Assembly: GCA_024635655.1 (NCBI GenBank)
Contig: JAGXIL010000089.1
Location: 1 to 64,000 of the forward strand
Source of the DNA: Gillisia sp.
GTDB taxonomy: Bacteria > Bacteroidota > Bacteroidia > Flavobacteriales > Flavobacteriaceae
Direction of reading: 5' to 3'
DNA length: 64,000 nucleotides
Part shown: piece by piece, positions 50,715 through 59,349 of the stretch
Layout: each line of letters starts with the position of its first letter
Numbering within the stretch: position 1 is the stretch's first letter
The notes under the pieces: generated by a model
What the model was told of the DNA's origin: nothing
The model's input: only the letters and a program-made list of their open reading frames with translations
Database searches by the model: none
Translations under genes and position numbers: made by a program

Positions 50715-52409
50715 CTAAATTTCATCTTCTGTTCTTATATTCAGGGAGTCTACTAAAAGTTTAAAAGTATTTTTACTTATTTTCCAGTTGGGAGGTTCAA
50801 TTTCACCCCAGGCCTCAGGCACATCACTGTTGTTAAAGTAACTCACGGCGATGATCTGACGATTGGTATTAATAGTTTTTGCTGCTTCTTTGAGCCACCG
50901 GTTTTGGAAATCCTCATCGCCCATTACCCCGAATTCCGTAATAAAGTAAGGTTTATTTATAAATCTTAACCTTGTTGATTTCCTATTAAAGATCTTGGAA
51001 AAGGTTTCCTGTTTTTCGGGATCAGTAATATTTACATCCGGTATCCCATATATAGAAATACTTACATAATCTACCACATCGTTTCCCGGCCACCATTCTA
51101 AAGATCCACGATCTCCTGCCGGACCCCATATGTATTCTATATTATTAGTTTGTTCCCTGTTGAACTCCACAAAATATCTATAGGCTTTTATATACTCTAT
51201 AGGATCCTGGCTTTGCCAGGAATAGCGGGTTATGGGAATTTCCATTTCATGGGCAAATCTAATGTAGATTTGGTGATCCTGAGCAGGTAGAAGAGAGTAG
51301 AATTTTTCCAAAACCTCGTCGTGTTTTCCGGAGGAAACAGATGTAAGGATATTTGAGTTGGTATTATCATCTCCATAAGATCCCGGCTCAACTGTAATTA
51401 GAAGGTCATTACCCCTGCCTGTTACTTCTTTTATTGCAGTAGTAAGATCTCCATTAGTTATATCTGAAAAATTTGCAAATAAGTGCTCTATGGAAATTGA
51501 TTTTTGAAGTACCAACAAATCATCCGGATCATAAACTCCCAAGAGAACATCTTCTGTTCTTTCACGTTTTCCGGAGGTTATATTCCGGTAATTCTCTTCT
51601 GCATATGCTATTTCCTCGTTATCAGAAATAAAATTATTGACATCAGAAATAACATTATCATTAAAGTTGGAAAGATCCATATTCCTGGAACCCAGGATGA
51701 AAACGGGCTTATCAATGAATCTTAAGCGGTGTAGTTTTCTCTGAAGCGAATATGGAATTGAATCATGATTTTGGTTCAGAAGAGTTTCGGTCAAACTATT
51801 CAAAGTTATTGATGCCGCGTCTACAAAATTGTCTTCAGGATAACTTTCCATTGCTCCGGGGTATCCGGCAGGCCCCCAAACAATTTCTATATCCGGGGAA
51901 ATGCCTTTTATTATCTGTGAAAACCTATTAAAGGCCGGAATATAATGTTGAGGTGTCATCTCCCAGGCGTAATGTCCTGCGGGAACATCCATTTCAGGAT
52001 TCCAGCGAATATAAATTTGCCTTTTACTGTTTAGTATTTCAGCAAAAAAAGTTTTTATATTTTCATCATAATCACCCCCGGCCACTTTTTTTAAAATACT
52101 GCTATCCCACATTTCAACCGTTAGCAAAACGGGAATATTCTCAGGCAGGTCCTTTAAAAGGTTTTCCGAGATCTTCCAGTTTTTATCACTATTTAAAATG
52201 AGCGCGTAATGTTTCAGGGATTTTGCTTTAGCCTGGGATATATTTTGCTGCCTGTCATATACCCCCAGTACCGGTTCTTCAAAGCGCTCTTCCATTTGAC
52301 TTTTCATCAACAGCATTTTAATTGTTGCAGAATTGGAAAGCCTGTAGCCTGCATAAATAAAACCTAATGATACCAGGATCAATAACCCTATGACAAGAAT
52401 TTTCTTCAT
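50715..52409 (-). CDS. Two-copy GH26-like glycosidase, first copy degenerate
   Basis: A 564-residue protein with an N-terminal membrane helix (about 4-22) and two related halves. Half 2 (about 287-500) has the glycoside hydrolase 26 layout: acid/base H387-E388 in RFAHEM, WGPAG at 428-432, and nucleophile E492 in YFITEFG. Half 1 (about 46-243) follows the same order with R135-W-N-P-E139-M, WGPAG at 178-182, then V236-F-I-L-G240, where the nucleophile Glu is replaced by Gly and the His before the acid/base by Pro. Half 1 is therefore probably inactive, and half 2 may still hydrolyse a beta-mannan or related beta-glycan. No sugar-uptake (Sus) genes are next to it. Confidence 0.82.
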   Translation of the reverse strand: MKKILVIGLLILVSLGFIYAGYRLSNSATIKMLLMKSQMEERFEEPVLGVYDRQQNISQAKAKSLKHYALILNSDKNWKISENLLKDLPENIPVLLTVEMWDSSILKKVAGGDYDENIKTFFAEILNSKRQIYIRWNPEMDVPAGHYAWEMTPQHYIPAFNRFSQIIKGISPDIEIVWGPAGYPGAMESYPEDNFVDAASITLNSLTETLLNQNHDSIPYSLQRKLHRLRFIDKPVFILGSRNMDLSNFNDNVISDVNNFISDNEEIAYAEENYRNITSGKRERTEDVLLGVYDPDDLLVLQKSISIEHLFANFSDITNGDLTTAIKEVTGRGNDLLITVEPGSYGDDNTNSNILTSVSSGKHDEVLEKFYSLLPAQDHQIYIRFAHEMEIPITRYSWQSQDPIEYIKAYRYFVEFNREQTNNIEYIWGPAGDRGSLEWWPGNDVVDYVSISIYGIPDVNITDPEKQETFSKIFNRKSTRLRFINKPYFITEFGVMGDEDFQNRWLKEAAKTINTNRQIIAVSYFNNSDVPEAWGEIEPPNWKISKNTFKLLVDSLNIRTEDEI

Positions 52410-52516
52410 TTTTTATAAATGTTCAATAAATATAGATTTTAAAATATAAATGGGAAGCTGTTTTACCTTGTGAAAAAAGGTTAAGAAAGAAGGGCCCTCT
52501 GCCAGATCAAATTGTT

Positions 52517-52524
52517 TATTTTTG
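52517..52524 (+). promoter_or_regulatory. -7 promoter element of cmk
   Basis: A perfect TATTTTTG, 22 nt before the ATG. Confidence 0.6.
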
Positions 52525-52546
52525 CACCTGCTATTATTTAAAAAAC

Positions 52547-53251
52547 ATGAACAATAAGATTACCATTGCGATAGACGGATTTTCTTCAACCGGAAAAAGT
52601 ACGGTTGCCAAACAACTTGCCAAAGAACTTGAATATATATATGTAGATACCGGAGCGATGTACAGGGCGGTAACTTTATTTGCGCTTAGAAATTCCCTAA
52701 TTTCAGAAACTTCTTTTGACAGGGAAGGTCTTATCGCAAAATTGCCGGAGGTGGATCTCAACTTTTTTTATGATAATACATTAGGATTTGCAGCGATATA
52801 TCTAAATGAGGAGAATGTTGAGGAGGAAATAAGACGCATGGAAGTTTCAGGTTATGTAAGTCAGGTGGCAGCAGTTTCTGAAGTTCGGGAAAAATTGGTA
52901 GCAGAGCAGCAGCAAATGGGAAAGGAAAAAGGGATTGTAATGGATGGCCGGGATATTGGAACCGTGGTTTTCCCAGATGCTGAATTGAAAATATTTATGA
53001 ATGCTTCAGCTGAAGAAAGGGCTGAGCGAAGATTTAAGGAAATGCAGCAAAAGGGGCAGGCGGTAAGTTTCGAGGAGGTCCTGAAGAATGTACAGGACAG
53101 GGATCATCAGGATACCACCCGGGAGGATTCTCCATTGATCCTGGCTGAAGATGCTATAGAAATCGATAATTCTTATTTAACTCCTGAAGATCAATTCCGG
53201 ATCGTTCTGGAACTGGCGGAAGAAAAAATAGCAGAACAGAAAGTTATTTAA
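52547..53251 (+). CDS. cmk: Cytidylate kinase
   Basis: A 234-residue nucleoside-monophosphate kinase that phosphorylates CMP and dCMP. P-loop GFSSTGKSTVAKQLA at about residues 11-25, the CMP-binding DTGAMYRAVTLFA, DGRDIGTVVFPDAELKIFM, and the lid RDHQDTTREDSPL are all present. Length is as expected. In many bacteria cmk is next to rpsA, and here rpsA follows within 700 nt, with one convergent lipoprotein gene between. Confidence 0.95.
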   Translation: MNNKITIAIDGFSSTGKSTVAKQLAKELEYIYVDTGAMYRAVTLFALRNSLISETSFDREGLIAKLPEVDLNFFYDNTLGFAAIYLNEENVEEEIRRMEVSGYVSQVAAVSEVREKLVAEQQQMGKEKGIVMDGRDIGTVVFPDAELKIFMNASAEERAERRFKEMQQKGQAVSFEEVLKNVQDRDHQDTTREDSPLILAEDAIEIDNSYLTPEDQFRIVLELAEEKIAEQKVI

Positions 53252-53709
53252 ATTTTAAAGGACACTTCCAGGGTGTCACTCATGGCATTTTCCTCCAGCC
53301 CGGAAGGATTTGCCCGGTGAAAAATTAAGTAACCTTTTTGAGTAGAAGGGGTGGGAAATTCCAATGTACCTTCAAAAGGCACCCAATCATCTGTCATCCA
53401 TTCGCCTTGAGCAGATATATAACTTTTAGCCATTGGCTCAAAATTTTCATTGACAAGTTCAACAGGAGCATCAGCTTCGAAAAACCAATAGCCTCTTGCT
53501 TCCCCTTCCAATGTAGTAGGTGAAGAAAAACTTTGGTTCTCTTGTGGCGTTTTCACCTTTAAAAGATCAGTAAACCTATGTTTTTCCGCACTGTTCAACT
53601 TCACTTCAGCAGCAGTCGGAAGCGGATCTTCAGTTTTGGATTCCTGAGAATTATATTTGCAGGAGTTCAGGAATAAGGGGAGAATTAATAAGAAAATCAG
53701 GTTTTTCAT
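53248..53709 (-). CDS. Gmad2-domain lipoprotein
   Basis: A 153-residue lipoprotein (signal LPLFLNSC, Cys 17). After a linker rich in Glu, Ser and Pro comes a Gmad2-type immunoglobulin-like domain (about 50-150) with VKTPQENQSFSSPTTLEGEARGYWFFEA, GEWMTDDWVPFEGTLEF and LIFHRANPSG. This domain is known from spore-germination proteins and cell-surface proteins of Gram-positives, but also occurs in Bacteroidota lipoproteins; its role is unknown. Its stop overlaps the convergent cmk stop by 4 nt. Confidence 0.83.
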   Translation of the reverse strand: MKNLIFLLILPLFLNSCKYNSQESKTEDPLPTAAEVKLNSAEKHRFTDLLKVKTPQENQSFSSPTTLEGEARGYWFFEADAPVELVNENFEPMAKSYISAQGEWMTDDWVPFEGTLEFPTPSTQKGYLIFHRANPSGLEENAMSDTLEVSFKI

Positions 53710-53792
53710 ATGTTGAATTAAATTTATTCAGATAAATTTTTCTCTTCAGGGCAATTTACTTCAATATAGGGATTGTAAAGAAGCTGTAATCC

Positions 53793-53824
53793 TTTGAGAA
53801 TTAAAATAATTAATTGTATTTTTG
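53793..53824 (+). promoter_or_regulatory. Promoter of rpsA
   Basis: TTTG at 53793-53796 and TATTTTTG at 53817-53824, with 20 nt between, a close match to the consensus. It gives a leader of about 120 nt before rpsA, long enough for a regulatory structure, but I could not see a strong one. Confidence 0.75.
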
Positions 53825-53949
53825 CACTCCTTTTCGGCAAAATAATGGAAAAAAGAAAAGGGTTGAAAACCAAAACATAATCGCTTCTGTGTTTTTTATT
53901 GCCTAAATTTTTTCCGAAGAAACCCAGGATACAAATATTACAATCAGCA

Positions 53950-55776
53950 ATGGCTGAAGAAACAAAAAACCAAGAAGTTCAGGAGAACGAATCCTCTGAA
54001 GTTCAAACGCAAGCGGCTCCGTCGCCACAACAGGAAAACCCTGAGAAATTCTTAGAAGATTTTAACTGGCACAACTACGAGGAAGGAATTGATCCTGTAG
54101 ATGATACCAAGTTGGAAGAATTTGAGAAATTGGTAGCAGAGAACTTTGTAGACACTTTAGATGATGAAGTTACTACAGGAAGAGTAATCAACATTACAGA
54201 TCGTGATGCTATTATTGACATTAACGCGAAAAGTGAAGGAGTAATCTCCCTGAATGAATTTCGTTACAATCCAGACCTTAAAGTAGGGGATGAGGTAGAG
54301 GTTTTAATTGATGTGCGTGAAGATGCTACAGGACAATTAATTCTTTCTCACCGTAAAGCCCGTGTGATCATGGCATGGGATCGTGTAAACAAAGCACACG
54401 ATGAGAGTTTGATCGTAAACGGATTTGTAAAATGTCGTACCAAAGGTGGTATGATCGTTGACGTTTTTGGAATTGAGGCATTCTTGCCTGGATCTCAAAT
54501 AGACGTTAAACCTATTCGTGATTACGATGCTTATGTTGGTAAAACAATGGAGTTCAAAGTAGTGAAGATCAACCACGAATTCAAAAACGTTGTAGTTTCT
54601 CACAAAGCACTTATCGAAGCCGATATTGAAGAGCAGAAAAAAGAAATTATTGGTCAATTAGAAAAAGGTCAGGTACTTGAAGGTACTGTGAAGAACATTA
54701 CTTCTTATGGAGTATTTGTTGATCTTGGTGGTGTTGATGGACTTATCCATATTACAGACCTTAGCTGGTCTCGTATCAACCATCCTAATGAGATCGTTGA
54801 ACTTGATCAAAAATTAAACGTTGTAATTCTTGACTTCGATGAAGCTAAAACAAGAATTCAATTAGGATTGAAACAATTACATAAGCATCCTTGGGAAGCT
54901 TTAGATCAGGATCTTAAAGTAGGTGATAAAGTAAAAGGTAAAGTTGTGGTTATTGCAGACTACGGTGCTTTTATTGAAGTTGCTGAAGGTGTTGAAGGTC
55001 TTATCCACGTTTCTGAAATGTCATGGAGCACGCATTTGCGTTCTGCCCAGGATTTCGTGAAAGTAGGGGATGAGGTTGAAGCTCAGATCTTAACTTTAGA
55101 CCGTGATGACCGTAAAATGTCACTTGGTATTAAGCAATTAACTCCAGATCCATGGACTGATATTACGGCTAAATATCCTGTAGGTTCCAAACACACAGGT
55201 ATCGTTCGTAACTTCACCAACTTTGGGGTGTTTGTAGAATTGGAAGAAGGAATTGACGGACTTATCTATATTTCTGACCTTTCCTGGACCAAAAAGATCA
55301 AGCATCCAAGTGAATTCACCAATGTAGGTGATAAACTTGAAGTTGTGGTATTGGAATTGGATGTGGAAGGACGTAAACTTAGTTTAGGTCACAAGCAAAC
55401 CGAATCTAACCCATGGGATAAATACGAAACTGAATTTGCCGTTGGAACAACCCATACTTCAGAAGTATCAGAGATCGTTGACAAAGGGGCTACAGTAGAA
55501 TTTAATGAAGATATCACTGCGTTTGTTCCTACCCGTCACCTTGAGAAAGAAGATGGTAAGAAATTAAGCCAGGGAGAAACAGCAGAATTCCAGATCATTG
55601 AATTTAATAAAGAATTCAAGCGAGTGGTAGCATCTCATACTGCAATACATAAAGAAGAAGAACAACAAATTGTGAAGCAAGCTGCTAAGAAAGCTGCTCA
55701 AACAAATGACAAAACCACCATTGGTGATGTTAATGCTGAACTTCAGGCTTTAAAAGATAAAATGGAAGGTAAGTAA
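53950..55776 (+). CDS. rpsA: 30S ribosomal protein S1
   Basis: A 608-residue RNA-binding protein that brings mRNA to the 30S subunit, important where Shine-Dalgarno sites are weak. I count six S1 (OB-fold) domains at about 72-137, 155-219, 238-307, 323-393, 410-480 and 497-562; domains 3-5 are the most typical (GTVKNITSYGVFVDLGGVDGLIHITDLSW). A Gln/Glu-rich N-terminal extension of about 35 residues and a Lys-rich tail are normal here. The start is the ATG at 53950 (MAEETKN); an in-frame ATG-like opening exists at 53899, but that part lacks S1-like sequence. Confidence 0.95.
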   Translation: MAEETKNQEVQENESSEVQTQAAPSPQQENPEKFLEDFNWHNYEEGIDPVDDTKLEEFEKLVAENFVDTLDDEVTTGRVINITDRDAIIDINAKSEGVISLNEFRYNPDLKVGDEVEVLIDVREDATGQLILSHRKARVIMAWDRVNKAHDESLIVNGFVKCRTKGGMIVDVFGIEAFLPGSQIDVKPIRDYDAYVGKTMEFKVVKINHEFKNVVVSHKALIEADIEEQKKEIIGQLEKGQVLEGTVKNITSYGVFVDLGGVDGLIHITDLSWSRINHPNEIVELDQKLNVVILDFDEAKTRIQLGLKQLHKHPWEALDQDLKVGDKVKGKVVVIADYGAFIEVAEGVEGLIHVSEMSWSTHLRSAQDFVKVGDEVEAQILTLDRDDRKMSLGIKQLTPDPWTDITAKYPVGSKHTGIVRNFTNFGVFVELEEGIDGLIYISDLSWTKKIKHPSEFTNVGDKLEVVVLELDVEGRKLSLGHKQTESNPWDKYETEFAVGTTHTSEVSEIVDKGATVEFNEDITAFVPTRHLEKEDGKKLSQGETAEFQIIEFNKEFKRVVASHTAIHKEEEQQIVKQAAKKAAQTNDKTTIGDVNAELQALKDKMEGK

Positions 55777-55819
55777 TCACCTCTCCCTGTAAAGGGGAAT
55801 CTATTTTTTCAAATTATTA

Positions 55820-55850
55820 AACCTTCCCGGGAAACCGGGAAGGTTTTTTA
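55820..55850 (+). terminator. Terminator of rpsA
   Basis: A perfect 11-bp stem aaccttcccgg / ccgggaaggtt closed by a GAAA tetraloop and followed by T. Confidence 0.95.
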
Positions 55851-56011
55851 TTTTACATCTATACGATTTGAACCATATATAACTAACTGTTTTAAATTAA
55901 CAAATCCTTAACGACTGTGGAAAAACTAAGCGCTTTGTTCCTTCGTACATTTTAATGTTCCCAATCTTTCTTAGCCGTATTATTAATTTTTTAACCATTA
56001 ATTTATTAATT

Positions 56012-56779
56012 ATGAAAAAACCAATTATTAAAGTGAGTACGGCCGGTTCATCCCGGGAAAGGGTAAATGACTCCCGAAGAAGATTTCTAAAAACAGGGGG
56101 GATCGCCCTTGTGGGAACAAGTCTGCTCATGTACGGCTGTGATGTAGACGAAAACGAGACTTTTAATACTGCGGACCTGCATGGAGAGGATTCCAAAGGA
56201 AGAAAAGTTTTTAACCTTGGGAAAGGAGATTTTGGAATTTTAAATTATGCTTATGTATTAGAGCAACTGGAAGCTGCTTTTTACACCAATGTTTTGGATG
56301 GCGCTTATTTTGCAGGTGCGGTAGCAGAGGAGCGGTTGATTTTAGAAGATCTTTATAAGCACGAAGTCATTCATAGGGAATTCTTTAAAACGGTGCTAAG
56401 TACCATCAGGCCTTCTACTGATGTGCTTCCGGACCTTGAATTCGATTTTACCTCAATTGATTTCAACAGCAGAGATTCAGTTTTAGCAACTGCAAGGTTG
56501 CTGGAAGATACCGGAGTAGCTGCTTATAATGGAGCAGGGCCTTTGTTGGAAAATGCGACCTATTTATTACTTGCAGGGAAAATAGTTTCTGTAGAAGCCC
56601 GTCACGCTGCAGCAATTCGTTCTATTTATTTAAGTGATCCCACTGCTTTTGCAGGGGATGATATCATTGACGGTAACGGTTTGGATCTGGCCTTTGATCC
56701 TCAAACGGTATTAAATGCTGTTGAGGAAACAGGATTAATCGTTACAAAGATCATAGGAAGAAATTTACCGAAAGGGTAA
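56012..56779 (+). CDS. Ferritin-like protein with Tat lipoprotein signal
   Basis: About 255 residues. The twin-arginine signal D-S-R-R-R-F-L-K-T-G precedes a hydrophobic segment ending in LLMYGC, so a Tat-exported lipoprotein is likely. The mature part is a four-helix ferritin-like domain (Ferritin_2 type) with metal-ligand patterns YVLEQLEAAFY, YKHEVIHREFF and VEARHAAAIR, i.e. E...ExxH pairs. Relatives include desiccation-related proteins. Start at the ATG 56012; the frame is open to 55955 but the upstream part is AT-rich non-coding DNA. The next gene encodes a second protein of the same family 28 nt downstream. Confidence 0.88.
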   Translation: MKKPIIKVSTAGSSRERVNDSRRRFLKTGGIALVGTSLLMYGCDVDENETFNTADLHGEDSKGRKVFNLGKGDFGILNYAYVLEQLEAAFYTNVLDGAYFAGAVAEERLILEDLYKHEVIHREFFKTVLSTIRPSTDVLPDLEFDFTSIDFNSRDSVLATARLLEDTGVAAYNGAGPLLENATYLLLAGKIVSVEARHAAAIRSIYLSDPTAFAGDDIIDGNGLDLAFDPQTVLNAVEETGLIVTKIIGRNLPKG

Positions 56780-56807
56780 TTAAAACTAACACTTAAATAA
56801 AAAAATC

Positions 56808-57635
56808 ATGAATATTATAAAATTTTTAGACGAATTTACATCAGAGAACCTGACAAAGAAAATGTCCTCCAGAAGAGAGGTATTTGGAACTATGGGATCA
56901 TTAAGTAAAAAAGCTGCTCTTGCCGCTGTTCCATTTGGCCTTGCCGGTTCAGGAAAAGCCTATGCACAAACGAGTAAGGCGCACGAAGGGCCTTTGCAGC
57001 TGGCGTTAACCTTGGAATATCTTGAGGCTGAATTTTACATTAAGGCATTACAATCCGGAGTGTTACCATCCGCAGGAAAGGCAGAAGCTATTTACAGCCA
57101 GATATCCAAACATGAAACTGCACACGTGGAATTTCTAAAAGCTGCATTGGGAGATGCCTCTATTGAATCTCCGGAATTTGATTTTACTGCCGGAGGAGCT
57201 TTTGATCCCTTTAATGCTAATTTTGATGGGGCCTATGCACAACTATTAGCTTTGGCCCAGGCATTTGAAGATACCGGAGTGAGAGCTTATAAAGGACAGG
57301 CAGGGAATTTAATTGGTACTCCATTTTTAAAACCTGCACTTCAGATACATTCTGTTGAAGCAAGACACGCTTCTGAAATCAGGAGATTGAGAGCTTCTTT
57401 TATTGGAGATCCTCTTAATGAAGATGCCCTGGGTTGGATCACTTTAAATAACAGAGGACCGGGAATGCCGGCGGCTACACAGCCTGTATATGACGGAGAG
57501 GAAAATGTGGTTCAGGCGGGAGTCAATCTTGTAGATGCTACCAATTTTGGTGCAGTAGCTGTATCGCAATCTTATGATGAACCTATAAGTGGGGAAACTG
57601 CGGTTGCAATTGCCAGTTTATTTATAGTCTCTTAA
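56808..57635 (+). CDS. Second ferritin-like exported protein
   Basis: A 275-residue protein from the same family as the upstream gene. It has a Tat-like start (S-S-R-R-E-V-F-G) with a long, weakly hydrophobic region and a cleavage site at AYAQ (about residue 54). The ferritin-like helices show LALTLEYLEAEFYIKAL, ISKHETAHVEFLKAAL, FEDTGVRAYKGQ and HSVEARHASEIRRLR, again with ExxH pairs. Both proteins keep the DTGV.AY block, so they are diverged duplicates that may form a hetero-oligomer. A terminator follows. Confidence 0.88.
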   Translation: MNIIKFLDEFTSENLTKKMSSRREVFGTMGSLSKKAALAAVPFGLAGSGKAYAQTSKAHEGPLQLALTLEYLEAEFYIKALQSGVLPSAGKAEAIYSQISKHETAHVEFLKAALGDASIESPEFDFTAGGAFDPFNANFDGAYAQLLALAQAFEDTGVRAYKGQAGNLIGTPFLKPALQIHSVEARHASEIRRLRASFIGDPLNEDALGWITLNNRGPGMPAATQPVYDGEENVVQAGVNLVDATNFGAVAVSQSYDEPISGETAVAIASLFIVS

Positions 57636-57662
57636 AAGAAGTTTATTTAGTTTGTTTTTCAG

Positions 57663-57698
57663 AAAAGGTTGCCACTCAAATGGCAGCCTTTTTTTTTG
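57663..57698 (+). terminator. Terminator of the ferritin-like pair
   Basis: Stem aaaggttgcca / tggcagccttt followed by nine T. Confidence 0.9.
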
Positions 57699-57809
57699 GC
57701 AACAATTTATGTTAAGTATTGTATGAAAAATATTCCTTTTACGGTTTTACCATGAAATTATTATCTGCAGTTCATTTTATTTCTGCCTGATTAAATTCTA
57801 AAATTATCT

Positions 57810-57817
57810 TACTTTTG
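57810..57817 (+). promoter_or_regulatory. -7 promoter element of pyrR-pyrB
   Basis: TACTTTTG, a perfect TAnnTTTG, 27 nt before the pyrR ATG; the leader is too short for a PyrR attenuator. Confidence 0.6.
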
Positions 57818-57844
57818 TTTCCGACCCAATCCAATGAATAAATT

Positions 57845-58384
57845 ATGAGCCAAAAAGTGTTGCTTAATTCTAAAGAGATCAACATTATTCTTCACCGCTT
57901 GGCTTGTCAATTAATAGAAAACCATTCCAATTTTAAAAACACAGTTATTATAGGAATTCAGCCAAGAGGAGTGTTTCTTGCAAACAGGATCATTAATATC
58001 CTGGAAAAGGACTACGGGATCAAAGATATTCCCTCAGGCCAACTTGACATTACCTTTTACAGGGACGATTTTAGAAGAAGTGATAAACCTCTGGAAGCCA
58101 ATAAAACCAAAATTGATTTTATAGTAGAAGATAAGCATGTAATATTTATAGATGATGTCCTGTTTACCGGAAGAAGCATACGTGCAGCTTTAACTGCCGT
58201 TCAATCTTTTGGAAGGCCAAAAGAGATTGAACTTCTTACTTTTATAGACAGAAGGTTCAGCAGGCATTTACCTATCCAACCCGATTATAACGGCCGCCAG
58301 GTGGATGCTATAAATGACGAGCAGGTAAAAGTGCATTGGAAAGAAATTCAGGGAGAAGATGCAGTATATCTTATATCAAAATAG
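57845..58384 (+). CDS. pyrR: PyrR, pyrimidine regulator / uracil phosphoribosyltransferase
   Basis: A 179-residue phosphoribosyltransferase of the PyrR type. The PRPP loop is VIFIDDVLFTGRSIRAAL; QPRGVFLANRI and DRRFSRHLPIQPDYNGRQV are also family signatures. It has the sequence of Firmicutes PyrR, which is an RNA-binding attenuation protein with weak UPRT activity; no attenuator-like leader is visible here, so it may act mainly as an enzyme or on another target. It lies 8 nt upstream of pyrB. Confidence 0.93.
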   Translation: MSQKVLLNSKEINIILHRLACQLIENHSNFKNTVIIGIQPRGVFLANRIINILEKDYGIKDIPSGQLDITFYRDDFRRSDKPLEANKTKIDFIVEDKHVIFIDDVLFTGRSIRAALTAVQSFGRPKEIELLTFIDRRFSRHLPIQPDYNGRQVDAINDEQVKVHWKEIQGEDAVYLISK

Positions 58385-58392
58385 TATAATAC

Positions 58393-59322
58393 ATGAATGA
58401 ACTAAGTGTAAATCACTTATTGGGTATTAAATATCTAAATCAGGCAGATATAGACCTTATCTTCAAAACAGCCGATCATTTTAAAGAGGTGATTAACCGG
58501 CCTATTAAAAAAGTTCCTTCTCTGCGGGATATTACCATTGCCAATCTCTTTTTTGAAAACAGCACCAGGACCAGGCTTTCCTTTGAACTTGCAGAAAAAA
58601 GACTTAGTGCAGATATTATAAACTTTTCCTCTTCCTCCTCTTCAGTAAGTAAAGGAGAAACGCTAATTGATACCGTAAATAATATCCTGTCTATGAAGGT
58701 TGATATGGTGGTTATGAGACATCCCAATCCCGGAGCGGGAATTTTTCTTTCAAAACATATTGAAGCAAGTATAATAAATGCAGGGGATGGGACTCACGAA
58801 CATCCTACCCAGGCACTGTTGGATTCTTATTCAATAAGAGAAAAACTTGGAGAAGTAAAGGGGAAAAAAGTTGTGATCGTTGGGGATATCCTGCACAGCA
58901 GAGTAGCTCTATCTAATATATTTGCGCTTAAATTACAGGGAGCTGAAGTAAAAGTATGTGGACCAAAGACGCTTATTCCAAAGCATATTGAATCTTTGGG
59001 AGTCACTGTAGAATTTAATCTAAGAAAAGCTTTGGATTGGTGTGATGTGGCCAATATGCTAAGGGTGCAAAATGAACGGATGGAAATAAGCTATTTTCCC
59101 AGTACCAGGGAATATACGCAACAATTTGGGCTCAATAAAGCCATTTTAGATTCTTTGAACAAAGAGATAATTATCATGCACCCTGGTCCAATAAATAGAG
59201 GAGTAGAGATCACCAGTGATGTTGCAGATTCCAGTCAGGCTATTATTTTAGATCAGGTTCAAAATGGGGTTGCCATAAGAATGGCGGTAATTTATTTACT
59301 CGCTTCCAAAATTAAACCTTAA
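58393..59322 (+). CDS. pyrB: Aspartate carbamoyltransferase, catalytic subunit
   Basis: A 309-residue enzyme for the first committed step of pyrimidine synthesis, making carbamoyl-aspartate. Signatures: carbamoyl-phosphate loop FFENSTRTRLSFE, SSSSSVSKGETLIDT (the 80s loop region), MRHPNPGAG, DGTHEHPTQALLD, VGDILHSRVA and HPGPINRGVEI. Length fits the catalytic chain. pyrI is not adjacent. The serine-rich 80s loop has six Ser in a row, longer than usual. Confidence 0.95.
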   Translation: MNELSVNHLLGIKYLNQADIDLIFKTADHFKEVINRPIKKVPSLRDITIANLFFENSTRTRLSFELAEKRLSADIINFSSSSSSVSKGETLIDTVNNILSMKVDMVVMRHPNPGAGIFLSKHIEASIINAGDGTHEHPTQALLDSYSIREKLGEVKGKKVVIVGDILHSRVALSNIFALKLQGAEVKVCGPKTLIPKHIESLGVTVEFNLRKALDWCDVANMLRVQNERMEISYFPSTREYTQQFGLNKAILDSLNKEIIIMHPGPINRGVEITSDVADSSQAIILDQVQNGVAIRMAVIYLLASKIKP

Positions 59323-59349
59323 ATTCAGAGGGAAATAAAATTAAGACTT

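Noticed and set aside
53825-53949. Structured regulatory leader of rpsA
   Set aside because: The leader is long (about 120 nt), but I found no strong stem or known motif by eye.
57640-57844. PyrR-controlled attenuator before pyrR
   Set aside because: The predicted promoter leaves a leader of about 25 nt, and the hairpin seen upstream is the terminator of the previous operon.
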